From Conchocele bisecta (taxonomy: Eukaryota > Mollusca > Bivalvia > Lucinida > Thyasiridae): DNA of 64,000 nt. Below, one piece after another: positions 37,630 through 48,956 of the stretch. Each line of letters opens with the position of its first letter. Positions within the stretch are counted from its first letter, which is position 1. The notes below the pieces were generated by a model, which was not told the DNA's origin, ran no database searches, and worked only from the letters and a program-made list of their open reading frames with translations. The stretch is taken from assembly GCA_029237695.1 (NCBI GenBank), contig CM055266.1, forward strand, positions 110,005,370 through 110,069,369, in the 5' to 3' direction. The position numbers and the translations under genes were made by a program.

Positions 37630-39258
37630 ATGACAATTGGCTCATTGAACGTGTGTGGGTTGAAGAGTAAACAATTTTGACATGTTCTGTGTACTTGAGA
37701 CAAAGACGGACAAGTTAGACGTTATTTCCATTCCGGGGTACGATTTCATTATGCAACAGCGTAAGAAAAAGTACATCCGTAAATCTGGTGGAATTGGCGT
37801 TTTTGTTAAACACGATTTAGCAACATACGTACACATTGTTAGTACAAAATCAGATTACGTGATGTGGTTATTGCTTGATAAAAGTATTTTCAACGGAAAA
37901 AGTGACGCCATATTTGGCTTTGTATATCAACCACCAGATAATTCCAGGTTTTATAATGCTGATGAGGCTGATACCCTTGAACTGGAAATAAACTCTATGT
38001 GCATTGAGCATGACTATGTCTATTTATTTGGCGACGTTAATGGAAGGTGCTCAGCCATGCAGGATTATATAGATATCGATGATTTCTTGTCCGATTACTT
38101 TGATATTGATGATCAGATAGTACATTTGTTTCAACAAAGCATCGACTATTAATACATTTGGTAGGTCTAAAAAGCGGTCATCAATGGATAATGTGTCGAA
38201 TAATATAGGTCAAAATTTGATCTCACTGTGCAGAAGCAATAATGTTTTCATGTTAAATGGACGGTGTGGCAATGACAACCGTCGAGGGGTCTATACTTTT
38301 CCTCAGCAATCGACAATAGATTATGTAATATTAAATTATGATGGGTTACAATATGTGAAATACTTTGAAATTCGTGATGTTCATGCTGTATACTCAGATG
38401 GTCATTCATTACTTGTTACTGAGCTACAGTTTATGAAGCCGCAAACCCAAGAATGTATTAATAGTACTAGGAAAATACCTAAATTGAATGAAATCAAGAC
38501 TCCATTATTTATTGACAGTATTGACAATAACAAAGTCGAGCAGAATAAGCGTGATCTGGAAACGCTTTTAGTAACGCCAGATGACGTCGACGTCAATGAC
38601 GTCAATACAATAGTAGACCAGATTGTAAATATTTTTTCAACAGCGGCAACTACGGCATCCAGCAAGAAACACGTATATAATAAAACTACAAATGACAAAC
38701 ACTGGTTTGGCAACCAATGTCGCAATGCAAGAGATAATTATCATCGTGCCAAAAAAATACATACTCGGTTAGTGAAGTTTGATACAAAACGAGATTTACA
38801 AAATAAAAGCAAGCTTTATAAGAAAATAATTACATAAACAATCGACTCAAATTAAACTAAGGCATATGCAAAGTAAAAATTCTAAGGAATATTGGAAACT
38901 TTTGATTAAATTAGAAATGACTAAAGATGACACGGATGTGTCAATCGAGAGGCTATACGATTTCTACAATGGACTTAACTCTGACACAAACACTGATGAT
39001 ATAAACTTTTATTCTCAAACAATAAATTTGGAGGACACGGACGATATTTTTAACTCGAAAATTACGGAGAGTGACATTATTCAATGTGTCAAGTCGCTCC
39101 GAAATAATAAATCTCCATCTAACGATTTCATTATAAATAAATATATACAATTTACTTTGGACACCTTTATGCCTATTTATATCTCGCTATTTAATATCGT
39201 TCAAGACACTGGCTAAATACCAAACCGTGGTTGGAAGGTCTTATACGACCGATATATA
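37630..39258 (+). pseudogene. CR1/L2-jockey-like LINE ORF2: endonuclease and pre-RT region
   Basis: APE-type endonuclease that nicks target DNA for retrotransposition. Motifs are MTIGSLNVCGLKSK, then FCVLETKTDKLD (the ETK catalytic box), GGIGVFVKHDL, YLFGDVNGRC (GD.N box), STIDYVIL and YSDGHSLL at the end of the domain. The pre-RT region follows (SKEYWKLLIKLEMTKDD; ITESDIIQCVKSLRNNKSPS; MPIYISLFNIVQDTG). Three segments (37682-38152, 38184-38837, 38866-39216) are in three different frames, so at least two frameshifts. The sequence is cut at 39258 by a Tc1 transposon in codons for GLIRPIY, and RT continues after it with KRMGDNCDPDKYRP. Confidence 0.85.
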
Positions 39259-40789
39259 CTGAAAGGATAAATAAACGCAGGGTAACAATATACGCAATAA
39301 TTATTTAAATGCTTGGCCTAAAATTATGAAAAACGGTCAGGCGACTATTTTGGTCACTGTGCACCCAAACCGGTGCCTAAAGTTACTCAACCGTGTAATG
39401 CACCGTACCACATAGAGAAAGTGATAACAAGCCAAAAACACGTGCAGCATGATGATGATCAGTTGGTCAAAACATTTTGTCATACCACTTGATACGCTTG
39501 AGGTATACACATCGTTTTCAGCTATTTACACTGAATTTATAGCGCTCACAATCATGGTACGTCTGACGGAAGTTCAGAGGGTTCAGGCTATTGCATTGCT
39601 AATGCAAGGTCAAACGCAACAGCAGGTTGCTATGCAGTTCCGTGTGGATGTTTCCACCATAGAACGTTTTGTCCGTCGTCTGAGAGAGACCGGAAGGGTT
39701 GCCGACCGACTGAGATCGGGACGTCCGCGCGTAACGTCGCGACGTCAAGACAGTGCTATTCGTCTCGCCCACCTACGTAATCGCCACGTTACTTCCACTG
39801 AAACCGCTATTAACACGGTAGGCAATCATAATCGCCACATTCACCCCAAAACTGTAATAAATCGATTGCGCGAGGTTGGTCTGCGAGCACGTCGTCCCTA
39901 CGTTGGTCTGCCTCTCACTCGTGAACGTCGCGCGCGTCGTATGGCTTGGTTGGCGGCACATGCTCCCAGACGATTTCCAATGAGGCAATGGAGACAAGTA
40001 TTTTTCACAGATGAGTCCCGGTTCACTCTTTTTCGTCCGTACGGTCGACGTCGTGTATACCGACGTCGTGGGGAATGCTTCGCTGACGCTTGCGTTCTTC
40101 AGAGGGATAGATTTGGGGGTAGCTCGGTTATGGTCTGAGGAGGGATATCTCTTGGGGTAAAGTCACCGTTGATTGTGGTAGCCGGGAATTTAACCGCCGT
40201 AAGATATAGGGATGAAATCCTCAGACCGGTTGTTGTTCCATTTGTGCAACAGCGTCAACTAATTTTACAGCATGATAATGCTCGGCCCCATGTAGCCAGA
40301 GTGTGTCAAGACTTTCTCGCTGACCATAACATTAACCCACTCGACTGGCCAGCGTACAGTCCCGATTTGTCCCCAATCGAACATCTGTGGGACAAACTTG
40401 ACAGGAGCATAAGGGGGTGTCGGAATACCCCTTCTAATCTCGACCAACTAAGGACTGCATTGTTGGAAGAGTGGAACAATATCCCAATAAGAAGGATAAA
40501 TGCACTAATGAATTTCATGCACAAGATAATCAGGGCTATGACAGATGCGCGAAGGGCGCATACGGGATACTGACAAAACAGTGCATTTCACTGTGCGATG
40601 ATATTGGGGGTTACTGTCAATTGTGATTCAATTACTAATGAATTATCGGTCAAAACCCAATGCAATTTTGGTAATGTGTTGTTGACTAAAGATGTTTTTT
40701 TAATACTCATTTAAAATATTGTATATAACAGCAAACACATCACTTCAAATCACCTCAAATGTTTACCCTGCGTTTCTTTATCCTTTCAG
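39259..40789 (+). mobile_element. Tc1-type DNA transposon 2 with TIRs, nested in a LINE
   Basis: The left end CTGAAAGGATAAATAAACGC and the complement of the right end, CTGAAAGGATAAAGAAACGC, differ at one base, and similarity continues through AGGGTAA. It is flanked by TA (or TATA) at 39257-39258 and 40790-40791. The 1531-bp element contains one transposase gene. It interrupts the RT coding sequence of the LINE at 36632-42520, so it is younger than that LINE. Confidence 0.93.
39554..40573 (+). pseudogene. Tc1-like transposase, 339 codons with one in-frame stop
   Basis: Full-length transposase binding the TIRs and catalysing cut-and-paste transposition. MVRLTEVQRVQAIALL begins the first helix-turn-helix (QQQVAMQFRVDVSTIERFVR); GRPRVTSRRQD is the AT-hook-like GRPR linker; the second HTH covers about residues 70-115. 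The catalytic residues are all present: Asp in FFTDESRFTLF, Asp in LQHDNARPHVA, and Glu in YSPDLSPIEHLW, with 34 residues between the last two (DD34E). The only lesion I see is TGA at 40136-40138, where relatives have Trp (MVWGGI). The ATG at 39554 is chosen because it starts the conserved HTH; an upstream in-frame ATG at 39449 lies in untranslated sequence. Confidence 0.93.
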
Positions 40790-40791
40790 TA

Positions 40792-42520
40792 TATAAGCGC
40801 ATGGGAGATAATTGTGATCCCGATAAGTATCGCCCTAGAAGTCTGGTTAGTTGCTTTGGGAAATTATTCACATCCATTTTAAACCGTCGTTTTACTCAAT
40901 TTTTAGAACAAAATGATATTCTCAAAGAAAATCAGGCTGGCTTCCGGAAAAACTGTTCCACTACAGATCACATATTTACCCTACAATCACTGATTGACAT
41001 TTTAAAAGTGCAAAAACAAAATATGTTTTGTACATTTATCGATTTCAGTAAGGCTTTCGACTCAGTATGGCGAGCAGGTGTGGCAAAAACTTTTGTTTAC
41101 TGAAATAAATGACTAATTATTCCGAGTTATTTGTAAAATGTACCAGAATATTAAATCATGTATTACATTCAATGGCGAACAATCACTATTTTTTGTTAGC
41201 AACGTTGGATTACGTCAGGGTGAAAACTTGTCTCCGCTACTTTTCTCTCTCTATCTAAACGATTTGGAACATTTTATGTCTGCAAATAACTGTGAAGATG
41301 AAGAAATAAGCGATTGTGAAACGGACGCAACATTTTTTGTATTAAAATATTAATACTGCTATATGCTGACGAAACAGCGGTTGTGGTGGAAAATGAAGAC
41401 GCCTTACAACACAGCCTTAATTACTTCTATGAGTACTGTAAAACTTGGAAACTAAATATAAACTATTCTAAAACTAAGACGGTTATATTTGGTACTAGAA
41501 ATAGTGCGAAAAACAATTTTACTATCGGCGGAAGTCAAATTGACACAGTGGATGAGCTTAAATACCTTTAAATATTTTTTTCTAAATCTCGTAGCTTCTA
41601 TAAAACACGACGACATATAGTAGAACAAGCTCGAAGGGCAATGTTTCTCCTTTATAAAAGGATAAGACATAAGCTGTTTGATCATACAATTATGCCAATA
41701 CTCTTATATGGTAGTGAGGTTTGGGGGTTTTAAAACACAGATATTTTTGAGAAGTTACATAATTAATTTTTAAGAAGAATAACAAAACTTAGGAAAAGTA
41801 CTCTTATGTACATGATACATGCTGAACTATGTCGTTTTCCTATTTCAATTAACATTAAGACAAGGATTATACATTTTTGGATTAAGCTAAAAAATGGAAA
41901 AGGTACTAAATTTTCCCATTTTGCTTTTAAAATGCTAAATCAGGATAGAGTTATTGGATTATATAATCATAAATGGCTAGACTTTGTCCATAAAATATTA
42001 CAAGACGTAGGAACAAATGATCTCTGGTACAGCGAAAATATTCCGAACCCTGAAAGCACAAAACACTACATAACCACAACATTAAAATATCAATACATAC
42101 AATCATGGCAAACATCACTAAATCAGTCATCTAAAGGGACCACTTATATATTCTTTAAATAATCGATTAACCTTGAATCATACATACTGAATCTACCTCG
42201 CACATAATACAGTACAATAATAAAATTCAGAACAAGTAACGATAAATTACCTATAGAAACTGGTCGTTGGAATGGTATAGACCGACCAGACCGAAAATGT
42301 AATAAGTGCAATCAGTCAAATATTGGTGACGAGTTTCACTATCTCCTGGAATGCGATTTCTTTAAGGAAGTAAGGAAGCCGTATTTAAAGGCAAAATTCT
42401 ATAGAAGACCGAATAGCCTGAAATTTCAAAAACTTATGGATACTTCAAATCTAAGTAAAAAATCCGCTATAAAATTTGCCAAATTTACACTGATAATAAT
42501 GAACACATTTAACGAATAAT
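40792..42520 (+). pseudogene. CR1/L2-jockey-like LINE ORF2: reverse transcriptase and C-terminus
   Basis: Continuation of the LINE after the Tc1 insertion. RT motifs are DPDKYRPRSLVSCFGKLFT, NQAGFRKNCSTTDHIF, FCTFIDFSKAFDSVW (motif A), VGLRQGENLSPLLFSLYLND (motif B) and LLYADETAVVVEN (motif C). Motif C reads YADE instead of YADD (41362-41373), so a catalytic Asp is replaced by Glu. Then WKLNINYSKTKTVIFG and IMPILLYGSEVWGF. The C-terminal region has MIHAELCRFPISINIKTR and a zinc knuckle CNKCNQSNIGDEFHYLLEC near 42300-42355, ending IIMNTFNE-stop. Frames change near 41100, 41340 and 41570. Confidence 0.88.
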
Positions 42521-43680
42521 CAAGCGATGCATAAACATATCCAATAATAAATAATCAACGTAGGTGAATTATGATAACATTATAACAAGTCTTACAAACA
42601 AAATATGCGTGATTAATGGTATAACTAATATACAAATACCTCCCCGCAAAACTAAGACCAATAATGCTATGCGACTATATTTACTATTTTATAACGTGAA
42701 CTTACTTTAATGATATACGAGTAACATACATTCATACAGCCTATACTTGTAATAGTGTTACGCGCCGGTAGTGGTGCGTAGATATGACCCCGTTCGGACC
42801 CTGCCTATGCTGTATGGGTTGTTAAAAGTCGCTGTACCAAACCAACTGTTTGCTGTACCATTGGCCGTTGGACTAAACCCTTGCTATGCGTGTACCACTG
42901 TATACCCCAGTATCATCAAACACGCGTTACGGGCTAGGGGTGACTGCTTGACTGACAAATGTGGTAGCGTTTGCCTCGAATAGTTGTCAATCAGTCTCCG
43001 TGTAGCATGTAGCCTGTGCCTGCCAGATCTGGTTTATCGGCTGCTCATCTGTAGGGACGGGAATACGGGTACTGATGTAGGCTGACAGTCCAGGGAACGT
43101 ATTCATAACAGATCGGATACACTTTAAACTATTTATTTAGCTTTTAATTACTAAAACGACAAATGTCCACAAGACGGTTCAAGTGAGTTGCACAAGTAAC
43201 GTACTTTTGGAAATACACTGTAGACTAACTATTATGTCCGCGGTTGTGCATACGACTGTTTCTTAAAACTCTCAATGAACGGTAAATAAATGTCCTAAAT
43301 GTCTAGCGTAATATATATACATCAGTTGGTCATCTAATACCAGTCGAAGTATTGCCGTGAAGACAGATGTGCATGAACAAATTAGTTATTCATCAGTGTG
43401 TATGACAGGAGGTCCCTGTGACTCGCAAAAGTGCAATTATTGCATAAAATGTTATATCTATTTAAATATAGAGTAATGTCCAAAAGTGACTCTGGCTAGA
43501 CATCACCATTAGTCTAAATATTAAACGGTTCTTGCTATGAGAACTAGAATTTAAAACAGCTTACTGCTATGTTTTTGTGCATTTTTCACGGAAATTAGCG
43601 TGGAGACGTTGTCTTGAGATTTAACTTTGCCAGAGTGAGGAATGGTGAAAAATCGAGTCCTTTTATACTAAAATGGGATG
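42521..43680. other. No gene recognised
   Basis: Spacer after the LINE. A 70-codon frame at 42771-42983 has no recognisable domain. No repeat family identified. Confidence 0.5.
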
Positions 43681-43686
43681 GGCAAG

Positions 43687-43875
43687 CCCGATAACTGGGT
43701 CTGAACCCGAAAATGGGGCTTACGTCCAGTTTTGGGGGATATTAGTCCCCATTCTAGGGGCAAATGTCCGAAAAGCGACATAATCCCATAAATGGGGCCT
43801 GATCCCGAAAACGGGGACAACCCGAACATGGGATGTGAGCCCGAGAATTGGGCCTGGACCCAATAATTGGTCACG
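43687..43875. repeat. Array of ten CCC-N7-GGG units, ~19-bp spacing
   Basis: Units start at about 43687, 43706, 43726, 43747, 43768, 43785, 43804, 43821, 43840 and 43859, 17-21 bases apart. The best units read CCCGAAAATGGGG and CCCGAAAACGGGG. Each is a small inverted repeat (CCC/GGG with an A/T-rich centre). One unit (43768) has lost the GGG. An open frame on the minus strand (68 codons) is a by-product. Confidence 0.8.
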
Positions 43876-44127
43876 CGCGTGCCGGAAGCTACGTCAGATT
43901 ATTACTGATGATGAATTTGCGCGTGCTACCTTAACAACGTCAAGGAGCACTGAAATTGGCAAAACAATGGCATATTCTCACTCTGATAAGTTGCATAATC
44001 AGTGTTAAACAATATTGTATGCAATATGTACCATAAGTCTGCCATTGTACATTCGTTTCATCTTTAGCGCTTGCTGAACTTCTTTTCGCTGTGTTGCTAA
44101 GGTTAGCTCCCAGAGTTCAAAGCAAAA

Positions 44128-44142
44128 ATGGCCGACAGCAGG
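44128..44142 (+). CDS. Possible first coding exon (MADSR) with splice donor, low support
   Basis: AAAATGGCCGACAGCAGG is followed immediately by GTAAAAGT. A good start context joined to a donor-like GT after five codons looks like a short first exon, and the upstream 200 bases contain more CG dinucleotides than the surroundings. A second ATGGCAGAC frame with a nearby GTAAGT lies at about 44490-44548. No downstream exon was found before the LTR element, so this is a weak call. Confidence 0.2.
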
Positions 44143-44879
44143 GTAAAAGTTTTAGGTTCATTGTGAAATAGTTACATTTTCGAAGATATGCTAGTATGCA
44201 GTTATTATTTAACCAAGACACAGCGAAAAGGAAGATAGCAACCGATACGAGCTTATAAAGTGAGCGTCCGTGTGTTCACACGTAAATATATTGGATTAAA
44301 AGTGCCGTATTGTTGGATTGTGGAACTGACAGGTGCGCGAATGAAAACGAACATTTAGAGCTGGAGATTCACAGACGGGTCGTGATTTCAAATATGCGTG
44401 TCTGGTCTGTCTATAAATCCAGATCATACCATATATGTTTGCATTTTCACGGTCTGTCAAAGCATCACGAATTTTCAAAGTACAGTCGTATGGCAGACTT
44501 AGAGTTAAAGGACAAATCCATGTCTTTTCCTAAATGAAAATGAAGGTAAGTGATCTTGCCTATGCCGGGGCATATCAATATTGTTGCTAAATACATTCTA
44601 GTTGTAACATGTAACTTACATTTCCAAGAGAGGTCATTTGTAATAATTCCATGTATTATATGACAGCTATTGCAGTCAGCAATTGCTAAGTGGAATATGC
44701 GTCAACCTCCCTGGTGAAAATGACAAGTACATATTCAATTGAATTAATTATGTAGATTATTTGAATAATTTGGCCTGCTATATGTTATGTAGTCTGGGAC
44801 GTTGACGGATGATCCACTCTGATACTATAAAACTAACAGTGACGTTATTGGGGCTCCGGTCAGGAAAGTGTACCTAGCG

Positions 44880-45090
44880 ACACTGAATGGCAACGGCGTG
44901 GGCCCTGAACAGACTGTGCCAATGCGCAGGCTGGTCTGGGGCTACGCTGGTCGCATATGCCGTGAGTTCCTTTTCGCAGCCGAGGTCCCACTTGTTTTGT
45001 CATACGTAAATCATTGTGTCTCGTATGCCACCTGTGAGTGGCCCGAGACTATTTGATTCTCAAAATAAAGTTCTGTTCTGTTCTACATCA
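44880..45090. repeat. Bivalve-type interspersed repeat fragment
   Basis: It contains CTGAACAGACTGTGCCAATG, GCGCAGGCTGGTCTGGGGC and CGCTGGTCGCATATGCCGTG, then an AATAAAGTTCTGTTCTG tail. Related pieces occur near 6910-6960 and 49385-49440. The tail resembles the 3' end of a short retroposon. Confidence 0.55.
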
Positions 45091-45171
45091 ATTTATAACT
45101 GATGTTCACGGTGGTCATTTTGGATTTAGTGCAGTTAGAATGGCTTGTTGTGACTGGAAATGTAAGATATT

Positions 45172-46178
45172 TGTAACCATGGCCCTCGATGGCGGCGCGG
45201 TAGTGTTATTATTTGGCTCTCTGGTTGTCAGGTTAATAACAACTCGTGAGCGTTTTAATACAATTTTTTTGTGACAAATAAGCCTCTTGTCAGGATGGCT
45301 CAAGTGAACTTAAATAATAATACTATGATAGTATAAGGGATTAGTCAGAGTGACTGGAACTAACTGAGTACCTGGGTCGACAATTGGGGAGTAGCGGTTA
45401 CTCATACTCTGTATGTGTCTGTCTGCTGACAAGTTAGTTATTGATTTGCGCAGCAGCAGCCGTACGAGACCCAATCAAATTTACCGCTGCAAATATGTCC
45501 AACCAATCACAGCACAGCAAATCAGAGACGCAAGGGAAAATGTCGGTCATATTGGATACGCAAATTAACATTTAGAAATCCAGCACACAAACTATCGTTT
45601 AGAATAATGACACGTTTTGTCTATGCTGACGCTTCATGAGCAGATAGCGACAGTGCAGATCTTTGCAATGACATATTATTCGGTGGTTTAAAAGATTTCA
45701 CGAAGGCTGCTCGCACGGCTAAAGGTAGGCAATTTTATGTGAATTTGGCGAATTGACATTACCGCGTTCGATAAACTTAGTTATATCGCTACGAATACCA
45801 CTATTCCTTTTGCGAGCGGGTACTTTCTAGGAACTATAATGAATACTGAAACATATTATGCCGATCCTGGTCAGACAAGAGAGTAGGATAGGTCTAGATA
45901 TGATAAGAAATATCAGTCACATGCAGTGCGAATCGAGGGGTCAGAACATTGGTACCAGTACCCGACAATGACCAATAGTCGGCAACTGTTAATGAACAGT
46001 CACTGGCTAAAGGTCCTGGAAAGTCTCCAGAGTGGTCTAATATGCACAGTAATCCATACACATGTATTTCAGGATTACAGGTGTATCTGACACTCTGGGG
46101 GCATTTTAACACAGAAACGGTGACACTCAGTCTGACCAGGATGACATAATCTTGTAGTGGAACCGGAGTTCCACTACA
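45172..46178 (-). repeat. 3' LTR (1007 bp)
   Basis: It matches the other LTR at both ends and through most of its length, but contains an extra ~190-200 bp block (roughly 45475-45690) and lacks the TATA box segment seen in the 5' LTR. The U3 end is a palindrome, TGTAGTGGAAC-TCCG-GTTCCACTACA on the minus strand. Confidence 0.85.
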
Positions 46179-46192
46179 CTCCCCCCCTTAAA
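46179..46192 (-). other. Polypurine tract
   Basis: On the minus strand TAAGGGGGGGAG abuts the 3' LTR, in the position and composition expected for the plus-strand primer of an LTR element. Confidence 0.8.
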
Positions 46193-46739
46193 ATCTGCAC
46201 AACATCCATGTTTTGCGCATATGTGTATGAATGAATGACGGTAGCCAATTCCATGAAAATCCACTAGTGCACCAGCCCAGCATAGGGCACATTGTGGGAG
46301 CAAATTTCCAGATCCACGTATTAGTAGTTATAAGCATTACTTTCACTAGGCAAACTTGCTCACATTTGGTCAGGCAAATGATTTATCAGACATCCACACC
46401 CATTAATGATGTTATGTCGAATGAGTGTAGGATGACCAAACCATCTACTTGACCAAATGAACAGATACATTTAATTTACGTTTGGAAAACTACTGCCCCA
46501 ATTCCCACACAGCTACCTTGGTGCACCACTGAATTTAAATAGAATGTGTTACACGTCTCGTGGATATACTAGCCAATTTCTTAATTCAGTCTCAGGGGGA
46601 TTTTCGCACCATCCATACTCCTGATAAATGGTTAGTGGAGGTGTCCCTAGTTTTTGAAGCCGCCATTAACATTTTTAGAAGGGAATCATTAGATTTTCGG
46701 AAGTGATGCGATGGTTGTTGGATATGGTCTTACCTCTCT

Positions 46740-47722
46740 GGGATCCCGGAAGAAGGAGGAAATTGTATTTAGCCAAAGGAACTTGCGTATCCGTCTCCGG
46801 AAATGAAGATGGACCCACGTCCAACAACATCGCAGAGAACTCGACAGCTTGACACCGCCTGACCGGAGTGAATCCCTTCTATCCCTTCGGAGGCCATGGC
46901 ACAGTGTTCACTTCGCCTACAAATATGACGGCTTCGTCCTCTGTCCAAGATCGCGGAGCTGGGGGCAGTAACGGCATCACCCCATTACCCAACATGGTTT
47001 GGGCACATCATTCGGTGGCTTTCTCGCGGTCAGAGGAAGAATCCGATAGTTAGACCAGGCTTCTTGAACACAGGCGTTGGGAATTTTCCAGCTGTATGAA
47101 GCACCGGTCGTCGACGGGGTAACTCTCTACATTGTTCGATGGCATCCACACACGTGTCAGACAGTCTTACTCTTTCTGCGACGATTTCCGCTATTTCCGC
47201 AAACACAGTTGGAGTAGCCGGTACGGTGGGTCCTGACAGACGCATGTCAAAATAGCGATTATATCTGGAGCGGTCTGAAATGTCACGGTTGCGTAAATTA
47301 CCCCTGGGTCGACGGTATTGTGGTGTGTCCCCATAATCGGTGCGGTCTTGTGGTTCGAGATGACGTCTGGGCCGTTGTACCAACAAGGAGGGTATGTCAT
47401 CATTGTCAGATGGTGCACTATAGTATCTGGTGCCACTGTCAGTCCGCAAGTTTCGAGCATATGTTTCTTCTTATTGACTAGTAGTTCCCTGGTATGGAGC
47501 TCTGGAATCTCGTGATGGTCGGTCTTCAGCTCCAAGTGCTGACTGTGCCCTTGATAAATGTCGTTTGTCGATACCCACTGTATATTCTACATGTACTTTA
47601 GATTCGGATGCCGTATCCACATCCACAAACTCTCCCCCACTAGATGCCTTAGCCTGCTCGTTACCATCACCCCGTCCATTGCCTCTCATATTAATCTCTA
47701 CTTCCGAGCCGGAATCAGACAT
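46740..47722 (-). pseudogene. Gag-like ORF of the LTR element
   Basis: It starts MSDSGSEVEINMRGNGRG at 47722, about 415 bases downstream of the primer-binding site, as expected for gag. The same frame runs to 47030 with a single TAG at 47471-47473. This part is polar and Arg/Asp-rich (QRPRRHLEPQDRTDYGD, then ATPTVFAEIAEIVAERVRL). After an indel near 47030 another frame continues with PPAPRSWTEDEAVIFVGEVN and GFTPVRRCQAVEFSAMLLDV to about 46740. I see no CCHC knuckle. I call it gag from its position and from the absence of other candidates; the sequence family is not one I recognise with certainty. Confidence 0.6.
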
Positions 47723-48120
47723 TGTGTTGTATATTTGCTTATTGTTGAGATTAAATGTTTAAATCTATTTTAATAAACGTATTTTTGACTGTTATTTTGT
47801 CTCTTTTATGTGTACTTATTATTGTATAATACATATATAATATATTGTTCTATCAGGCGTTCAGTTTTATTTTTGCACCGCACTTGCACCTAAGTTCTTG
47901 TTACATCATCAAATTTCCACCATAACATAACATCATGATTGCTAATTTCTTGTTTAAACTAGATTATATTATGTGCAACACAGTTGTTGCTAATTTCTTC
48001 TTACATGTACTTTCGGTTTCTTGTCGGTGGATTTTGATTTACCGCCACGCTGACTAATACTTGCAAAACTTATAAAAAATAACGGTAGGCGCGAGTTCTT
48101 TTATGTTCGTGTAATAAACA

Positions 48121-48138
48121 TCGCACTTGCTGACACCA
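48121..48138 (-). other. Primer-binding site, Leu-tRNA type
   Basis: On the minus strand TGGTGTCAGCAAGTGCGA begins 2 bases after the 5' LTR. It matches the complement of a Leu tRNA 3' end except for one inserted C and one substitution. Confidence 0.75.
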
Positions 48139-48140
48139 TT

Positions 48141-48956
48141 TGTAACCTACCCTGGTTGGCGGCGCGGTAGTGTTATTACTTGTCTCTCGGGATTTCAGGT
48201 CTACAACAACTCGTGAGCGTCTTAACACAATTCTTTAGTAACAAATAAGCCTCTTGTCAGGATGGCTGAAGTGAACTTAAATAATACTACTATAATACTA
48301 TAAGGGATTAGTCAGCGGGAACTAATTAAGTACCTGTGTCGACAATTGGGGAGTAGCTGTTACTGATACTCTGTGTATGTCTGTCGGCTGACAAGTTAGT
48401 TACTGATTTGCGTAGCTCGCCTCCTTTATATAGACGAGATGCGAGCAGCAGCCGTGCGGTGGTTGAAAAGATTTACTGAAGGCTGCTCGCACGGCTAAAG
48501 GTAGGCAATGTTATGTGAATTTTGCGAATTTACATTACCGCGCTCGATAAACTTAGTTATACCGCTACGAATACCACTATTCCTTGTGCGTGCGAGTACT
48601 TTCTAGGAACTATAATTAATGCTTAATAAGATTATGCCGATCCTGGTCAGACACGAGTGTATGATAGGTAGAAATGTGATAAGAAATAACAGACACCTGC
48701 AGTGCGAATCAAGGGGTCACACCATTAGTACCAGTACCCGACAATGACCAATAGTAGGCAACTGGTAATGAACAGTCACTGGCTAAGGGTCATGGAAAGT
48801 CTCCAGAGTGGCCTAATATACCCAGTAATCCATACAAATGTATTTCAGTATTACAGGTGTATCTGACACTCTGGGGGCTTTGTAACTCAGAAACAGGGAC
48901 ACTCAGTCTGTGACCAGGATGACATAATCTTGTAGTGGAACCGGAGTTCCACTACA
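48141..48956 (-). repeat. 5' LTR (816 bp)
   Basis: Direct repeat of 45172-46178, without the extra ~190-200 bp block. It carries TATATAAAG at 48424-48432 (minus strand), so it is the copy that could drive transcription. Confidence 0.85.
48424..48432 (-). promoter_or_regulatory. TATA box in the 5' LTR
   Basis: The minus strand reads CGTCTATATAAAGGAGGCGAG, a clear TATA box in the middle of the LTR and upstream of the gag-like frame. The matching place in the 3' LTR has lost it. Confidence 0.6.

Larger units (their letters stand above)
45172..48956 (-). mobile_element. LTR retrotransposon, gag-only, minus orientation
   Basis: Two direct repeats (45172-46178 and 48141-48956) flank a ~1.96 kb interior. 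On the minus strand each LTR runs TGTAGTGGAAC...GGTTACA (TG...CA). Next to the 5' LTR is TGGTGTCAGCAAGTGCGA, close to the primer-binding site expected for a Leu tRNA (TGGTGTCAGAAGTGGG). Next to the 3' LTR is a polypurine tract AAGGGGGGGAG (46179-46189). The flanks carry CATAT and AATAT, a 5-bp duplication with one mismatch, fitting Ty3/gypsy-like integration. The interior has a gag-like frame but no protease, RT, RNase H or integrase motif. It is a deletion derivative or a non-autonomous family. Confidence 0.88.

Noticed and set aside
42771..42983. 70-codon frame with several Cys
   Set aside because: No recognisable domain; length is within what is expected by chance.
43668..43874. 68-codon minus-strand frame with repeating FSGS/FG motifs
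   Set aside because: Translation of the CCC-N7-GGG array; no start context or neighbours.
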